The notes under the pieces are model-generated. The model was not told the origin of the DNA. It saw only the letters and a list, made by a program, of their open reading frames with translations, and ran no database searches. This document shows, in pieces, positions 1 through 10,294 of a stretch of 41,869 nucleotides of DNA. The DNA comes from Cyclostephanos tholiformis (Eukaryota; Bacillariophyta; Thalassiosirophyceae; Thalassiosirales; Thalassiosiraceae), in the NCBI GenBank assembly GCA_036939975.1, contig JALLPB010000010.1, positions 1 through 41,869 of the forward strand, written 5' to 3'. The first letter of the stretch is position 1. Each line of letters begins with the position of its first letter. Both the position numbers and the translations under genes were made by a program.

Positions 1-240
1 TGATTTAGTGTCTGTTTCTTATCCCCCGGTGTTTCTTATCCCCCGGTCCCGACGGTAGATTAATCTGGTTCCCGCCAAAAGTTGTCTCAAAATGAGATTT
101 GGCGGGAAGAAAGTTTTAAAACTCTGGCTGTTCCCGCCAGAAAATTTTAAAACCTGTAGTTCCCGCCAAAGTCGTCCTGCGATATTACTCCCGCCAAATT
201 AATTTTTGAAAATGGCGGGTTGCTAACGAACTACCCGGTT
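1..240. repeat. TTCCCGCC-rich inverted and direct repeat cluster
   Basis: This AT-rich stretch carries repeated TTCCCGCCA motifs near 69, 131 and 162, plus CCCGCCAAA at 190. Two face inverted partners: TTCCCGCCAAA at 69-79 pairs with TTTGGCGGGAA at 98-108, and CCCGCCA at 190-196 pairs with TGGCGGG at 213-219. A short direct repeat, GTTTCTTATCCCCCGGT, occurs twice at the very start. The core resembles the E2F/DP binding consensus, but no gene lies within 6 kb downstream on either strand, so the motif may simply belong to a repeat family. No coding sequence is supported here. Confidence 0.5.
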
Positions 241-1428
241 TCGAAGTTGTTGACTATGGTTTTTGAAGCGCGTCAGATCCCTACCCGACACACTGGGGCA
301 CATAACACCATCAAAAGAGCCTGCCGGGGGTATGGTGGAGTATTCTAAATGAGCTAATTAAATAACAGAGGAATAGTACAAATTTCAACTCTGTCAGGTG
401 AGCAATCTGCCACAACACCCTTCCGCAATCATGGAGAGGGCCTGGGAATTATTGTACCAGTCCCTTTGTAGAGGGCTACAGGGGCATTTCTGGGGCAAAA
501 ATGGAGAATCCCCTGAACAATGCCCCAGCAACCATGGGACAAATTTGGGGCATGTCATAATGTCCACCCTCTCTGTCACAGCAAATGTCATACACTTATG
601 CTGAGATTGCACTAGAATGCCCCCGGGGAACTGAGTTTAAGCCCACTCTATTATTATCGTGTGCAGTTTGCCCCATAGATCTGTTATGGCTAATTTCGAG
701 AATAAGGGTCATTTCAAAACTAGCTGCCCAGTGCCCAGTCAGGTTGGGAATTTGTAGTTTCAACACCACATGGCTAAGTCAAACTTAGTGCTGAGTTTAT
801 ATGGGGGGTATTTTTGTCTTGACTAGCTGGCTAGTCAAGTCAAAAATGGGTGGTCTCAAAAATGATTTCATGATGTAGTATCAAAACCACATGTATTTGG
901 TCTCGAAAACTACTTGCTAGCATCAAAATTTGTTTATGATGTTTCAAAACAAACATTACCTTGTGTGGAAAACAAATTTACAATTTTGCCGAGTGAATTT
1001 TCTACATACACACGATTCAATTCGTGAGAGCTTTGATGCCAAATCTAAAACCCAATGCAAATTATGTCAAGAATATGTAATTTTTGTGGTGCTGAGTCTA
1101 CATTAATGTTAGACCTATCATTTAATTTTGCTTAGTCTCGAGACAGACCCATGTGGATTTGAGACTGGGGTAGTCTCCAAATTAGCTGCAACAGATCTGG
1201 CAACTGCTTTTCTTTGCAGGTAGCCATAGAGTGCTAACCACCGCAGTGGACGATAGCTAGAAAAATCCCCTTTTGTTAGCTCCAAGTACAAGCTTACCCT
1301 TACATGTACATAATGGAATACCATTTCCCCCACTCTGACCTTGAAGGCGGCAACACCATCCCAACAAGGTTGTGGTGGACACACTCTCCCTCTCTGCAAC
1401 AGGTAGCAGATACTTTCTCATCGGTCAG
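241..1428. other. Non-coding stretch, no gene seen
   Basis: No ORF here has a recognisable domain, and the longest open frames are under 100 codons without coding character. The sequence is AT-rich, with scattered short phrases such as 'tcaaaa' repeated around 840-1000. It is best read as decayed repeat or intergenic DNA. Confidence 0.5.
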
Positions 1429-1580
1429 AATGATCAATGATTTTCTCGGAGCCATCTCTTGGAGTGGACACCTGATGACACCAAAGGTCCAAAGCTCAGG
1501 ATTCAAATGATCACTAGCATTCTCATACCCTCCTTTTTGGATGGACATTTGATGATGCCAAAGATCCAAAGCTCCAGAAT
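1429..1580. repeat. Two-copy tandem repeat, about 76 bp
   Basis: Two diverged units lie head to tail, roughly 1429-1503 and 1505-1580. Both contain the sequence ATGATCA(A/C)T..., a 'TTTGGATGGACA' or 'TTGGAGTGGACA' core, and end in CCAAAGNTCCAAAGCTC. The second unit overlaps the start of the long direct repeat found again at 5290. Confidence 0.55.
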
Positions 1581-1663
1581 TGTGGTGATGCCTTGAATGC
1601 TCATTTTTTTGTGTTTAACTCTCTCGACAACCAATCCATTGCAACTTTTTTAGCATTGACCAA
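1491..1663 (+). repeat. Left direct repeat of decayed retroelement (LTR-like)
   Basis: This segment recurs in the same orientation at 5290-5475. Shared blocks include AAGCTC(A/T)GGATTCAAATG at the left edge, CCTCCTTTTTGGATGGACAT in the middle and TAGCATTGACCAA at the right edge. The copies differ by many substitutions and small indels. They bracket about 3.6 kb containing reverse-transcriptase remnants, as expected for terminal direct repeats. No TG...CA ends or target-site duplication could be identified. Confidence 0.6.
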
Positions 1664-1751
1664 AATACCCAGTCTTCACCAAAATCTTCAACCGCCAGCA
1701 GGTAAATCGATTCCATTTTTCCTGCTCTTTTTGGTATCACTCTTGTTTGAT

Positions 1752-1960
1752 AAAGTCCTCTGATGAGGGGCAAGGCAATGAGGTCCTCATGGCCAACGTC
1801 TGCCTGTGCATGACAAAGTCCTCTGATGAGGGACAAGGCAATGAGGTCCTTGTGGCTGAAGTCCACCTGCACATGACAAAGTTCTCTGATGAGGGGTAAA
1901 GCAATGAGACCCTCGCCAAAGTCCACCTGCATAAGACAAAGTCCTCCAACAAAGGGCAGA
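1752..1960. repeat. 63-bp tandem repeat, about 3.3 copies
   Basis: The phrase AAAGTCCTCTGATGAGG recurs at 1752, 1815, 1878 (AAAGTTC variant) and 1938, giving steps of 63, 63 and 60 bp. Each unit continues with GGCAATGAGGTCCT or a variant and a CTGC(A/C)TG segment. Because 63 is a multiple of three, open frames run through it on the minus strand, but these are low-complexity artefacts. Confidence 0.8.
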
Positions 1961-2277
1961 ATCTGCTCTGAGGTCATGATGACTCGGCAGCTCTGAGTGC
2001 CTTTCACATGAGTTTATGACAAGAGACCTACACGCCAATGACATGCATCTATTGAAAAAATTTTACTCACCAATCACCACATATATTGATACCACTGCTC
2101 CTACCACATATTTTAGGATGACTCCTTATACCCACTTTACCAAGTCTAAGCCCGAGAGGGGTGACATTACTGGCTCTCCTGATAGCATTCAGCACAAATG
2201 CTTCATTCGTGACCTACCTGATTGGAGCAATCAATGCAGGACTATCATCATGATCAGCACCATTTTCCCTGTCTACT

Positions 2278-3425
2278 ATGCTCCAGTTTGTCTTCACCCC
2301 CCAAAAAATTGATCTGGGTGGCAACCCCATTGCCATCATTGGCAATTCCTCAAATGAGTCATGCAAATTTGCCTGTGCCAAGATTGATATCACATCCTTC
2401 CAGCTTTTCCCTTGCATTGCAACCAAGGAATCACTTGCATCCATCCCACACAAAAACCATGCCCTTCCAACCAACCCCCTCACAGACATCGACTGGAATA
2501 ATTTCACCAAGCCCGTCCATTGTTTGTTGATCCCAAATTTCTTTTCCCTCTACTTTGGACAAGCTGTCCTCCCCCACAGAAAAATCCATGATGATGATGT
2601 CAAAGTCCAAATGTCTTGCTTAGGCTTGGGATACAAGTTCTGGGCAAAAGCAGTAGTTAGTGCAACTGCAAATGTGGTCGACACCTCTACTGTCATGTCC
2701 CAGGCCATTGATGCCCCCAACTACAACCAAACTACTTCCTCAGGGCTCACTTCTTATCCACCTAGTTTGACAGAGCCCACTTTTTTCCCATCAGCATGAT
2801 GTACGGCCCATGGGAAATCATCACCATAGTCTCTTCTGGTTGTGGAAGCCTTAAAGAATATCTTCCTCCCCAAACCAGACCAGCCGCCTATGTGACACCT
2901 CCCCATCATGTCTCCTTTGCCTCGAACACAATCACACTCCAACTACAATGCAGAAGCCAAAAAAGGAGCCACAAAACTCCTATTATTCCACATCTGAGAA
3001 AATTGAACTCCCAAGTGTGGATCATCTCTGACATCTACCTGACAACTCCATCAACCAGGATGCAGATTGTCATGAATAATCCCCACACTGCATGTGCTCA
3101 GGCACTTTCTGACCTCCTCTGCCAAATGATTCACACTAGTAAGAATCATGACACCATGAATATCAGGTCCCACTTGATCTTCATAAGCCATGTCTATAAG
3201 GCCCTTACCTGCAAGGGTTGCAAATGCAAGAATGCAAACTGCTCCTTTGCCCATTCCTGCAAGGTCACCAATCTCAACCAAGATACGGGCTATGCTATCT
3301 GCCACCACTTCATCACAAAAATAAATGGATGGCTGAACAAGTGGCACTTTCTGAAACTCAACAATTTTCCCACCAAGTCAAAGGCAATCATGGGGGATGG
3401 GGGGCAAAGATGGCTCCAGCACTAG
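2278..3425 (+). pseudogene. Gag-like / Cys-rich remnant of decayed retroelement
   Basis: Two overlapping open frames (2278-2799, then 2796-3425 in another frame) read as one decayed protein. Near its end, about 3206-3270, is a Cys/His cluster with pattern C-x2-C-x-C-x4-C-x3-H-x2-C (CKGCKCKNANCSFAHSC). This resembles the small zinc-finger-like motif placed ahead of the polymerase in some tyrosine-recombinase or DIRS-type elements. It lies upstream of RT fragments in the same orientation. Function and family are not established, and the frame is broken before and after. Confidence 0.45.
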
Positions 3426-4686
3426 TAGGAGGACTCAGTAGACCAGCCTTGGACCCTGATTGACGACCCCTTTGTTCCCCATCAATGATTAAAATTTTGT
3501 TTGCATACTGCACCCCTTTCCTGTCTAGAACCAGGCCCCTCACCCCCACCAAAATTGAGACACAAGAAATCATCTTGAAAGCCCACTATCAAAATGGAGA
3601 TTAGCAATAAACTACATCAACATCTTGTCATTGGGGAAACATTCTCCAAGCATTCCAGTGTTAAATCTTGAAACGCCTTGGCCTCTGTGTCAAATATCAC
3701 CACAAAAGACTTCACTAGTCCACCGTGGTTGCATCTTACGTTCCTCTTTGTTGATGCACCCTCACCATCACCCGTGGTACCATCACTGCTGCCACTCAAC
3801 AAGCTTGCAATTCCCAGTGAATATGAGCAGCAATATGGTTCATCATACACCCATTCCATCATCACCAAGTCACAAGGTAAACATACTCCCCAATTCCTGA
3901 ATTTGTCTGACAGATAGCATATGCAACCTTTGCTCAACAAGTACTATCAGGTAGATCCGATGTCCGTGTACAACATCATTACAACTGTCCATGAATATGG
4001 CACTTCACTGTCAATCCAAGACTTATTACATTTATGGCTCTCCAGCAAGGATTTCAATGAGATGATCCCCAAGGTGATTTGATGGCTGTAATAGATTTCT
4101 CTTCCTTCCATTCATCACAATATGATTACAAGTCCCAATTGTGTGTTTATCCCCACAGGGTTGAAATGGCCAATGCAGCCATGATACACTTTGGCCTTGA
4201 CTGCTGGATATGGGTGGAAAATACACGGAACAAACACGGGATGTCAAGTTTGCATTGCAATCTGTGGCTCCGTACATCCATCCTCGGACCTGGAAAATAT
4301 GCAGCACATCCTTTGTGATGGTTGCCCTGCATAACTTTGCTTCACCAAGCCCCTGTCCAATAAACTCACAATGATCCACCGTGGCAACTCCAAGTCATTC
4401 AACAGCAACCCCACTTTAGTCTTAAAGACCATGAACAAGGATGACCTTTATAGCCACATCATCCAGCTGGACACCGTATCTGCCTTGCTTTCTTGCCATA
4501 CTGCTGCCACACCACCCAAACACTGGTAATGAAGAAGCCAGGCAAAGCAGACTGCCTATGTTGGTATGCATCCATGACCAAGCTCCCCTCCTCTATTGTC
4601 CTCAATACAGTTACACCAGTTACACTCAAGCCTCCCATTTCCTTTGGCTTTATCAAAAAGCAGTTTTACATGTATATATACTACAC

Positions 4687-5209
4687 GTGATAAGCAACCA
4701 TAACAAGGTGATTCTGCTGGCCATGGCTGATATCAAAGCATGCTTCCATTTTGCATGGGTCAGTGTGCATCTCACCGGTGCCCTGGGATTCATGGCAGGA
4801 GGCTACTTCAACCTCACCACAGCCATAGTATTTTAGATCCACTGCCTTGGCATCAAGTTGAGAGCCTTTTCGATGTGCCATCCAGGCATTATTTGTAGTA
4901 CACGCCAACCAACTGGAGCTTGTGGTGAAGCATTGAATGCTCCTGGAAATGCTCAGCTGGGAAGACGAAGTTGACTCCCAGCCAAACATCACACCTGCCT
5001 TCTGGTGCACCATGAACACAAGTATAATTGACATGCATGGCACCAGAGTTCCCCTCCCAGCAAGTATATATGTTGACTATGCCCTAACTGTTGCAACTGA
5101 TTGTGAGCACATGGAACTTACACTGGCTGCTCTTATCAAGGCCATCTTTGTCATCATGGGCAACCCTGATACTGCAGTCTGCCAATTCCCTCTTGTCATG
5201 GACAAATAG
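4687..5209 (+). pseudogene. Reverse transcriptase remnant
   Basis: Two fragments in different frames carry RT landmarks. The first (about 4687-4836) contains a motif-A-like MADIKACFHF with the expected aspartate, followed by GALGFMAGGYFNL. The second (4937-5209) contains YVDYALTVA at 5069-5095, where RTs normally have YVDD, so the second catalytic aspartate has become tyrosine. A frameshift and stop codons separate the pieces, and the frame ends in a stop at 5207-5209. The product would be inactive. The right-hand direct repeat of the element begins about 80 bp further on. Confidence 0.65.
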
Positions 5210-5289
5210 ACCAATCTGATGATGGTATGGTGCAAGACAATGTGGGGCACAAAATCACACCAATAACATTCTTGTCAGGTCAAACATCC

Positions 5290-5475
5290 TAAGCTCTGGA
5301 TTCAAATGATCACTAGCTTTCTTGTACCCTCCTTTTTGGATGGACATTTGATGATGCCAAAGATTCAAAGCTCCAGAATTGGAGTCAGAGAAGCATGTGC
5401 ACTCAAATGCTCATTGTTTTTTGTGTTCGACTCTCTTGACCACCAATCTATTGCTGCATTTGTAGCATTGACCAA
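5290..5475 (+). repeat. Right direct repeat of decayed retroelement (LTR-like)
   Basis: This is the same-orientation partner of 1491-1663, slightly longer because of a small insertion around GGAGTCAGAGAAGCATGTGC. It ends with TAGCATTGACCAA, as the left copy does. Confidence 0.6.
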
Positions 5476-5664
5476 CTTTTCCTCCTTTCCCTATGACAAT
5501 TTTGGCTCTTATCTAGCCTTGAAGCTACAGAGGCCGGAAGCCCCCACCATTTCTCACTTTCCCTCCATTTTTTGAATTCTTTGCACTACTAGTGTAATTT
5601 CTATTAGGACTTTGTCCAATTTGATAGCAGACCCAAGTCTTCTACAATCAATTACACATGTAGC

Positions 5665-6045
5665 CTGGAAGAAATGCATCTGGCCATGGTTTCAGTCCCA
5701 AAAATAATTTTTATTAAGCAAAAAATGTAAAAATAATTCCCACATCATATGAACTGAAATTTTGCTGAAATTCCCAAGAAAGCTTACTCAATTGGACAGT
5801 CACAATGATGAAAACCTTTCAAGGGATTAGGCCCAGTGATGTGGAGTCCACATTGTTGATCTCATGCTGCAATATGCAATGTGAGACTCACAACCATGAT
5901 GTGGAGTGATTGACTTTGCATGATGTCACATCACGAAATTTTCTCCAAAATTTCAGTTGAAAATATGCAGGACTTTATTTTTGATTTTTATGCTTAAAAA
6001 ATTGCTTTCTGGAACTGAAACCATGTCCAGACACACTTCTTCCTG
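5665..6045. mobile_element. MITE-like element with ~100-bp terminal inverted repeats
   Basis: The left arm starts CTGGAAGAAATGCATCTGG (5665 on), and the reverse complement of the right end starts CAGGAAGAAGTGTGTCTGG (ending 6045). The arms continue to match for about 100 bp, through CATGGTTTCAGT, [17 protein letters not shown] and TGAAATTTT blocks. The centre (about 5770-5940) holds no ORF. The total is about 380 bp, typical of a non-autonomous foldback or MITE DNA element. No clear target-site duplication is visible. Confidence 0.7.
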
Positions 6046-6212
6046 TGGTGACAAGCTATACTTCTAGCGAGTTAAGAATATATAATAAAAATAATAGGAT
6101 GTGATTTTGGCATGCAATGCATTCAGTCACTAGCTTTGCATGTAACATGTACCGAAAAGGTGCAAGTTCCACTAGAGTGAAATTTGTGCAAAACTTGTTC
6201 CCAAGTTGCACA

Positions 6213-6366
6213 AAAATGGACAATGACTTGATGTTGTCCATTTTTGGACAACATCCGGACGTTGTCCATGTTCACAGGAAAATTCGTTGATTTTATATTG
6301 GATGTTCCTGAGTTGCTCGAAAATGGACAATGTCCAAACATTGATCAAAAATGGACAATGTCTGGA
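6213..6366. repeat. Nested inverted repeats built on AAAAATGGACAA
   Basis: A short palindrome pairs AAAAATGGACAA (6213-6224) with TTGTCCATTTTT (6235-6246). A longer inverted pair matches about 6232-6276 to the reverse complement of about 6318-6366, sharing TTGTCCATTTTTG and TTGTCCAT blocks. The centre is about 40 bp. This may be the core of another foldback element. Confidence 0.55.
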
Positions 6367-6900
6367 CCTTGTTCGTGCACAGAACTGGCACTGAACTTGT
6401 GCGGAACTTGCTCACAAAACTTGCCCTGTTCTGTACCAGGTTATACCTAAAAAAAACACCCATAAAAAAGATACATTCCCATCAAAACTTGCCCATGGCA
6501 ACTCAGCTCTATTTCCCTCAACCTCATTATTTATCTACAGTAAGTGTTGCAACCAAAAGTACAACAAGTTTTTGCTCCCAAAGGAAAATTCAAAAACTTA
6601 CACCTCCCTACACATCTACAAAAATGGAATCCCATTGCCATCTGCTTTTGTTATTGGCATCATTGGCACAATGCTCAATTATATTCACCAATCAATGCAA
6701 TGGGCTGTTGGCACCGCTGCAAAATTGCTGTTGTCTTCCATCTTTAAGGGGGGGGGGAGGGTATGAGAAGAGATATGATGCACGGCAGTGGTGGTGGCGG
6801 CAGGTCATGTCATTTGATTGTCAGCCAACCGGACATCAACCGCCCATTCCGGTGATGCCAGGTACACTCTAGAATCATAAACCCGGAAGAAGAGTGAGCA
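6367..6900. other. Non-coding flank of Copia element
   Basis: No convincing gene was found. The open frames here have no recognisable domain. A G-run lies near 6750. Confidence 0.45.
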
Positions 6901-6905
6901 ATCCT
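6901..6905. repeat. Target-site duplication, left (ATCCT)
   Basis: The five bases ATCCT immediately precede the left LTR and recur directly after the right LTR at 12583-12587. A perfect 5-bp duplication is the normal footprint of a Copia integrase. Confidence 0.9.
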
Positions 6906-7240
6906 TGCTAAACATCAATAAGAGGCTAATGTGAATTTAGCTTTACTGATAAATTGGTAAGCAGAATAATGAGCTAATAAGAGTGCTCGTTGACTTTTGC
7001 CTTTCCTAGCTTCTAAATGTATCGAGGTGTCCTAACAATGTCCTCGCTAGCAGAGGGAAGTTTCTATCTGGAGGGAAACTCTGTTTCTCGTTTCTCATAT
7101 GTGAAGAGGGAATGTATCCACGTGGGAATTCCCATGTGAATTCCCAGTCAGATATCCTTAGGGAACAGGAATTGCAGTATTATTACTCAGGATTGAACCT
7201 AGTACTGTACCTAGCACTGTAGCAAGGAAGATATCTAGCA
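6906..7240 (-). repeat. Copia 3' LTR
   Basis: This 335-bp LTR begins TGCTAAACATC and ends TATCTAGCA on the plus strand, giving TGCTA/TAGCA inverted tips. It contains a near-palindrome at 7119-7138 that is perfect in the other LTR. Confidence 0.92.
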
Positions 7241-7257
7241 CACCCTTTCATTTCCTC
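7241..7257 (-). other. Polypurine tract of Copia element
   Basis: On the minus strand the bases just before the 3' LTR read AGGAAATGAAAGGGTG, a purine-rich run in the position where plus-strand DNA synthesis is primed. This is inferred from position and composition. Confidence 0.6.
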
Positions 7258-7740
7258 TGATATGGGAAGTGCAAATTCATGCGGCATTGGCTGTTGGAAT
7301 GGCTTGTTGTAGGCCTTTGCCTGAGATGGTGGGGGCACGATTGGTGGATACGCAAAGGGCATCAAGGATAAATTTGGGGGTGAGAATGTCCTTGCGCTGT
7401 TTGGAGTGATGTGCGGCGCAGTGATGCTTGGTCTAATAATCAGCGTGGTTGTGTTTGCCAGGGCGCCAATAGAATTTGAATTGTTGTTGGGCTTCACAGC
7501 AACGGAGCCAATGGAAATGCATGTCCATTGCTTTGGTGCGATGTGGTTGGATGTTTTTGTTGACGACTCCGAATGTGGTACTGTTGTCAGTTTTGATTGG
7601 GGTTTTGGGTTGTTTGTGGTCCATCTCTGTGAGGAGTTGGCGTATTGGAATTGCTTCTCGGGCATTGATGTATAGTGCTCCGAGCTCAGCTTCGGCTGCA
7701 CTTGACATTACGGCGTTCAGGATTTTGGAGATGTTGAGTA
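7257..7740 (-). pseudogene. Copia RNase H domain remnant
   Basis: The main frame (7433-7708, extending upstream to about 7740) contains SSAAEAELGALY, then IKTDNSTTFGVV and a terminal HADY. These match the E, D and D of the Copia RNase H active site. A 1-nt shift near 7740 separates it from the RT frame upstream. Stops and shifts after the HADY segment break the C-terminus. Confidence 0.8.
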
Positions 7741-9040
7741 CTGTGCCGTTGTTTCTTGGGTCATCTGAGCAGAAAAAGTGGCCTCTGGCTCAGCTGCGCG
7801 CTGCTGCTTTGCTGAGGTAGGAGGCGTCACTGTGTACGGCCAGAACCATGTTGCTCTTCCGATATGTGAAGAGGCATCTGGGTTGGATGCGACGTAGTCG
7901 AGTAACCATCTTACGAGGGTCATGGTGTGTTGTGTGGGGGCAGTTTGAGCGGATGCAAGGGAGCTGAGTGCGACAAGTAGCGTGGAGTCAACGGCTCTTG
8001 CATAGTATAAGAGTATGCCAATGACTTGGCGGATTAGCTTTTGGTCTTCTTTTGAGGCTGGGAGTGTGTCATCGAGGGGCTTGGCATACTGGACAGTGGC
8101 GCTGTAGGTGGGTATGGTGTGTGGATGTGGCTGATTCTGTGGTGTCGCTGGGTGCGGGTGGCCAAAATGTGCAAATGTTTTATCAATGTAGCCAGGCATG
8201 GAGAGGTGGACCTCGTGATTTGTGTAGTCCCAATCAAGTTTCAAGCTAAGGTAGCGCGTGCCTTCCCAATCTGTATTGCATTTATAGTCTTGTTTGAGGA
8301 TGGCGATTAAGTGCTCAGCATCAGCATTGTTTATGTATTTGGCGCCAAGATCATCAACAATGAGGGTGAAGCTGATGGGCTGCCAATTGTGTTTCCAGAA
8401 CCCTGGTGTAACATTGCTTTGTGTGTACCCTGCTTTAAGGAGTCACATGGTTAGTAAGTCCTGCGCGATGATGCCAACTTGAGGTAAGCCGTACATGCCG
8501 TGTTTGACCTCACAGTAGACGTAGCCATTGCCGTCCACTTTGTCTTGTAAATCATACTCTACAATAACATCTTTGGGGAATAACTCTAGTTTCATTCGGA
8601 AGTACTCATATCGGGACATGGGTGTCATGAGGTAAAAATCTTTTAAGTCAATGGTCATGAATTTTGCATTCATGGTGGAGACGACGCTGTTGAGCATGAG
8701 CTTGACTGTTAGCAGGTTGGCTGTGGGCATCCCACAGTCGTCTGAGTAGTCAACTAGATTCCCGCCCATTGTGATGCGAGTTTGGTAAGGGTCCTTCTTT
8801 TCCGATCAGTAGGTACAGACGATGCGGCCATAAGTGATGTCCTTGCGTCGTCCGGTGGGGATCTCGTTCTTGGATTTGAAACCGATCGTCTTGGTGGTGG
8901 TGGCAAGGCGACGAATCTCCTTGCTAAAGGAGCTAGTCCAAATGACCTTGTGTTGTGGGTGTTTGATAAGATGCCGGTACTCGAGAAGGTCACCTGTGTC
9001 ATCGGCGAGAACAGGTTGGGCCCATTCGAGTAGAAATTGG
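7717..9040 (-). pseudogene. Copia reverse transcriptase, broken by two TGA codons
   Basis: One frame runs from the integrase tail through 8806 and 8443 to 7717, interrupted by TGA at 8806-8808 and 8443-8445. Landmarks are an N-terminal EYRHLIKHP block, motif A FMTIDLKDFYLMTP (aspartate at 8647-8649), YGLPQ (motif B region) and motif C FTLIVDDLGAKY with both aspartates at 8350-8355. The catalytic residues are therefore intact although the frame is not. Related diatom elements, as I recall them, have arginine at or next to the stop positions, suggesting CGA to TGA changes. Confidence 0.88.
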
Positions 9041-9489
9041 ACGGGATATCTGCGCAAACTAGCTTGTTGGGGGGTGAATGGTGCTGTGGCTTCGATGAGG
9101 TGGAGAGCGCAATCATGCATGATAGTGCGGATTCTCTGTTGTTGCCTTGTGTTGCTGATAGGTGTAGTGTTTGCCGTTGTGATCATTTCTTCGATTTCTA
9201 GTGGTGGGAACTCCATGTTGGTGGTAGGTACAGTTGTAGGTACAGTACTTGTACTGGTGGTTTCTTCCTCGTTGAGCACCCTTTGACGTTGAGTGCGATT
9301 GGTGAGCACCCTTTGAGATGAAGCAGCGTCATTTGTGCTGTTTGCTTGTTGCTTGAAAATTTGGAGTAACTGTGTGATGGCGTCGTTTGTGATGGTGGAC
9401 GGTGGGATGTTGCCTGATATCGCTGCAGTGAGGTCATCGGCGGCCTTGATTAGGGCATCAGCGGGTATGAGTGTGGGCATGGTTAAATA

Positions 9490-10294
9490 TTTGTGTTTGA
9501 AGAAAACAGAACTGCAGGTACGAGTGCTCTTGGTGTTGGTGATGTAGATGGTGTGGCAGCGGTAGTGCTTGTCGGAGTTACCGGTGTAATATCCAGTTGC
9601 TGTGTGGGGAGCCCATGTCTCTTGTACTTCGGGAACAATGTGTGCTTCAACTTTGCATCCAAGAGGTGTGTAAGGTTGGCTGCTGTAGTTGTGCTGGCCC
9701 CACAGGTATGTGTGGGCAGAAACTGTTTTTAGCATCCGGGCTGGTCGCAGCATGTTGAGTGTGTGCTCAGCTTGGACGAGGAATAGGTCCCAGAGGTGCA
9801 GCAGAAATCTGTGGTCCGTTCCACATAGGATGGAGATGAAATGGGCTTTAAACGTTTGGATAGCTTTTCTGCCCTATTGTGCCGGTGGTCGTGGGGGGAA
9901 CTAGTTGGTAGCTCATCTTGTTAGTTTTTATGATTGCCTTGAAATCTCAGGAGCATTCAATGTCAAGGATGTGTCCTTTAAGGAAGATGCCCGCGGAATT
10001 CAGGCGGGAGATGAGTGCCTGATAGGCTCGAATCATTTTGCCGTAGGATCAATTTTTCATCGCTTCAACGAGGATTGCTGAACTGTTGCTCTCAGTGAGA
10101 ACCATGATGTATTGGTTCCCCCTGCTTAACATTTTGGGGAAGCAGCCAGTTTGATCGGTCCAAATTTTGTGTGTGGCATCCTCTTCAAGATCGTATACCT
10201 TGTGGAAGATTGTTTTTTCCTTAATGGATGGAGTGAGGTTGATGGGGTCTGACTGTGACTGTGTCAGTGTTAAGGTTTCTGACCATATTGACAA
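9490..10294 (-). pseudogene. Copia integrase, broken
   Basis: DDE-type integrase. The first catalytic aspartate is in IWTDQTG (10154-10156), the second in HILDIE (9962-9964), and the glutamate in HNRAEK (9867-9869). A one-base deletion in the A-run follows at once; the frame resumes as AIQTF and continues through LFLVQAEHTLNM. In-frame TGA codons stand at 10049 and 9947. The zinc-binding GAG-pre-integrase region seems shortened: VYDLEED is followed almost directly by IWTDQTG, where related elements have roughly 100 residues including the HHCC motif. The C-terminal part to about 9490 contains the usual GYYTGNSDKHYRCH segment. Confidence 0.82.

Larger units (their letters stand above)
1664..5289 (+). 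mobile_element. Highly degenerate retroelement interior
   Basis: The interior between two long direct repeats carries fragments of plus-strand coding sequence, broken by many stops and frameshifts. A Cys/His-rich segment lies near 3206-3270 and two reverse-transcriptase blocks lie at 4687-5209. CG dinucleotides are scarce while TG and CA are common, for example no CG in 2041-2100, 2401-2460 or 3181-3240. That pattern is expected of old methylated DNA. The RT wording resembles a diatom repeat family in my memory that may be DIRS-like or Ty3-like; the class is not certain. It is certainly non-functional. Confidence 0.6.

Noticed and set aside
1615..2044. Overlapping minus-strand ORFs (71-130 codons) with repeated LIALPLIRGLCH-like peptide
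   Set aside because: They are the translation of a 63-bp minisatellite; all three frames are open because the period is a multiple of three.
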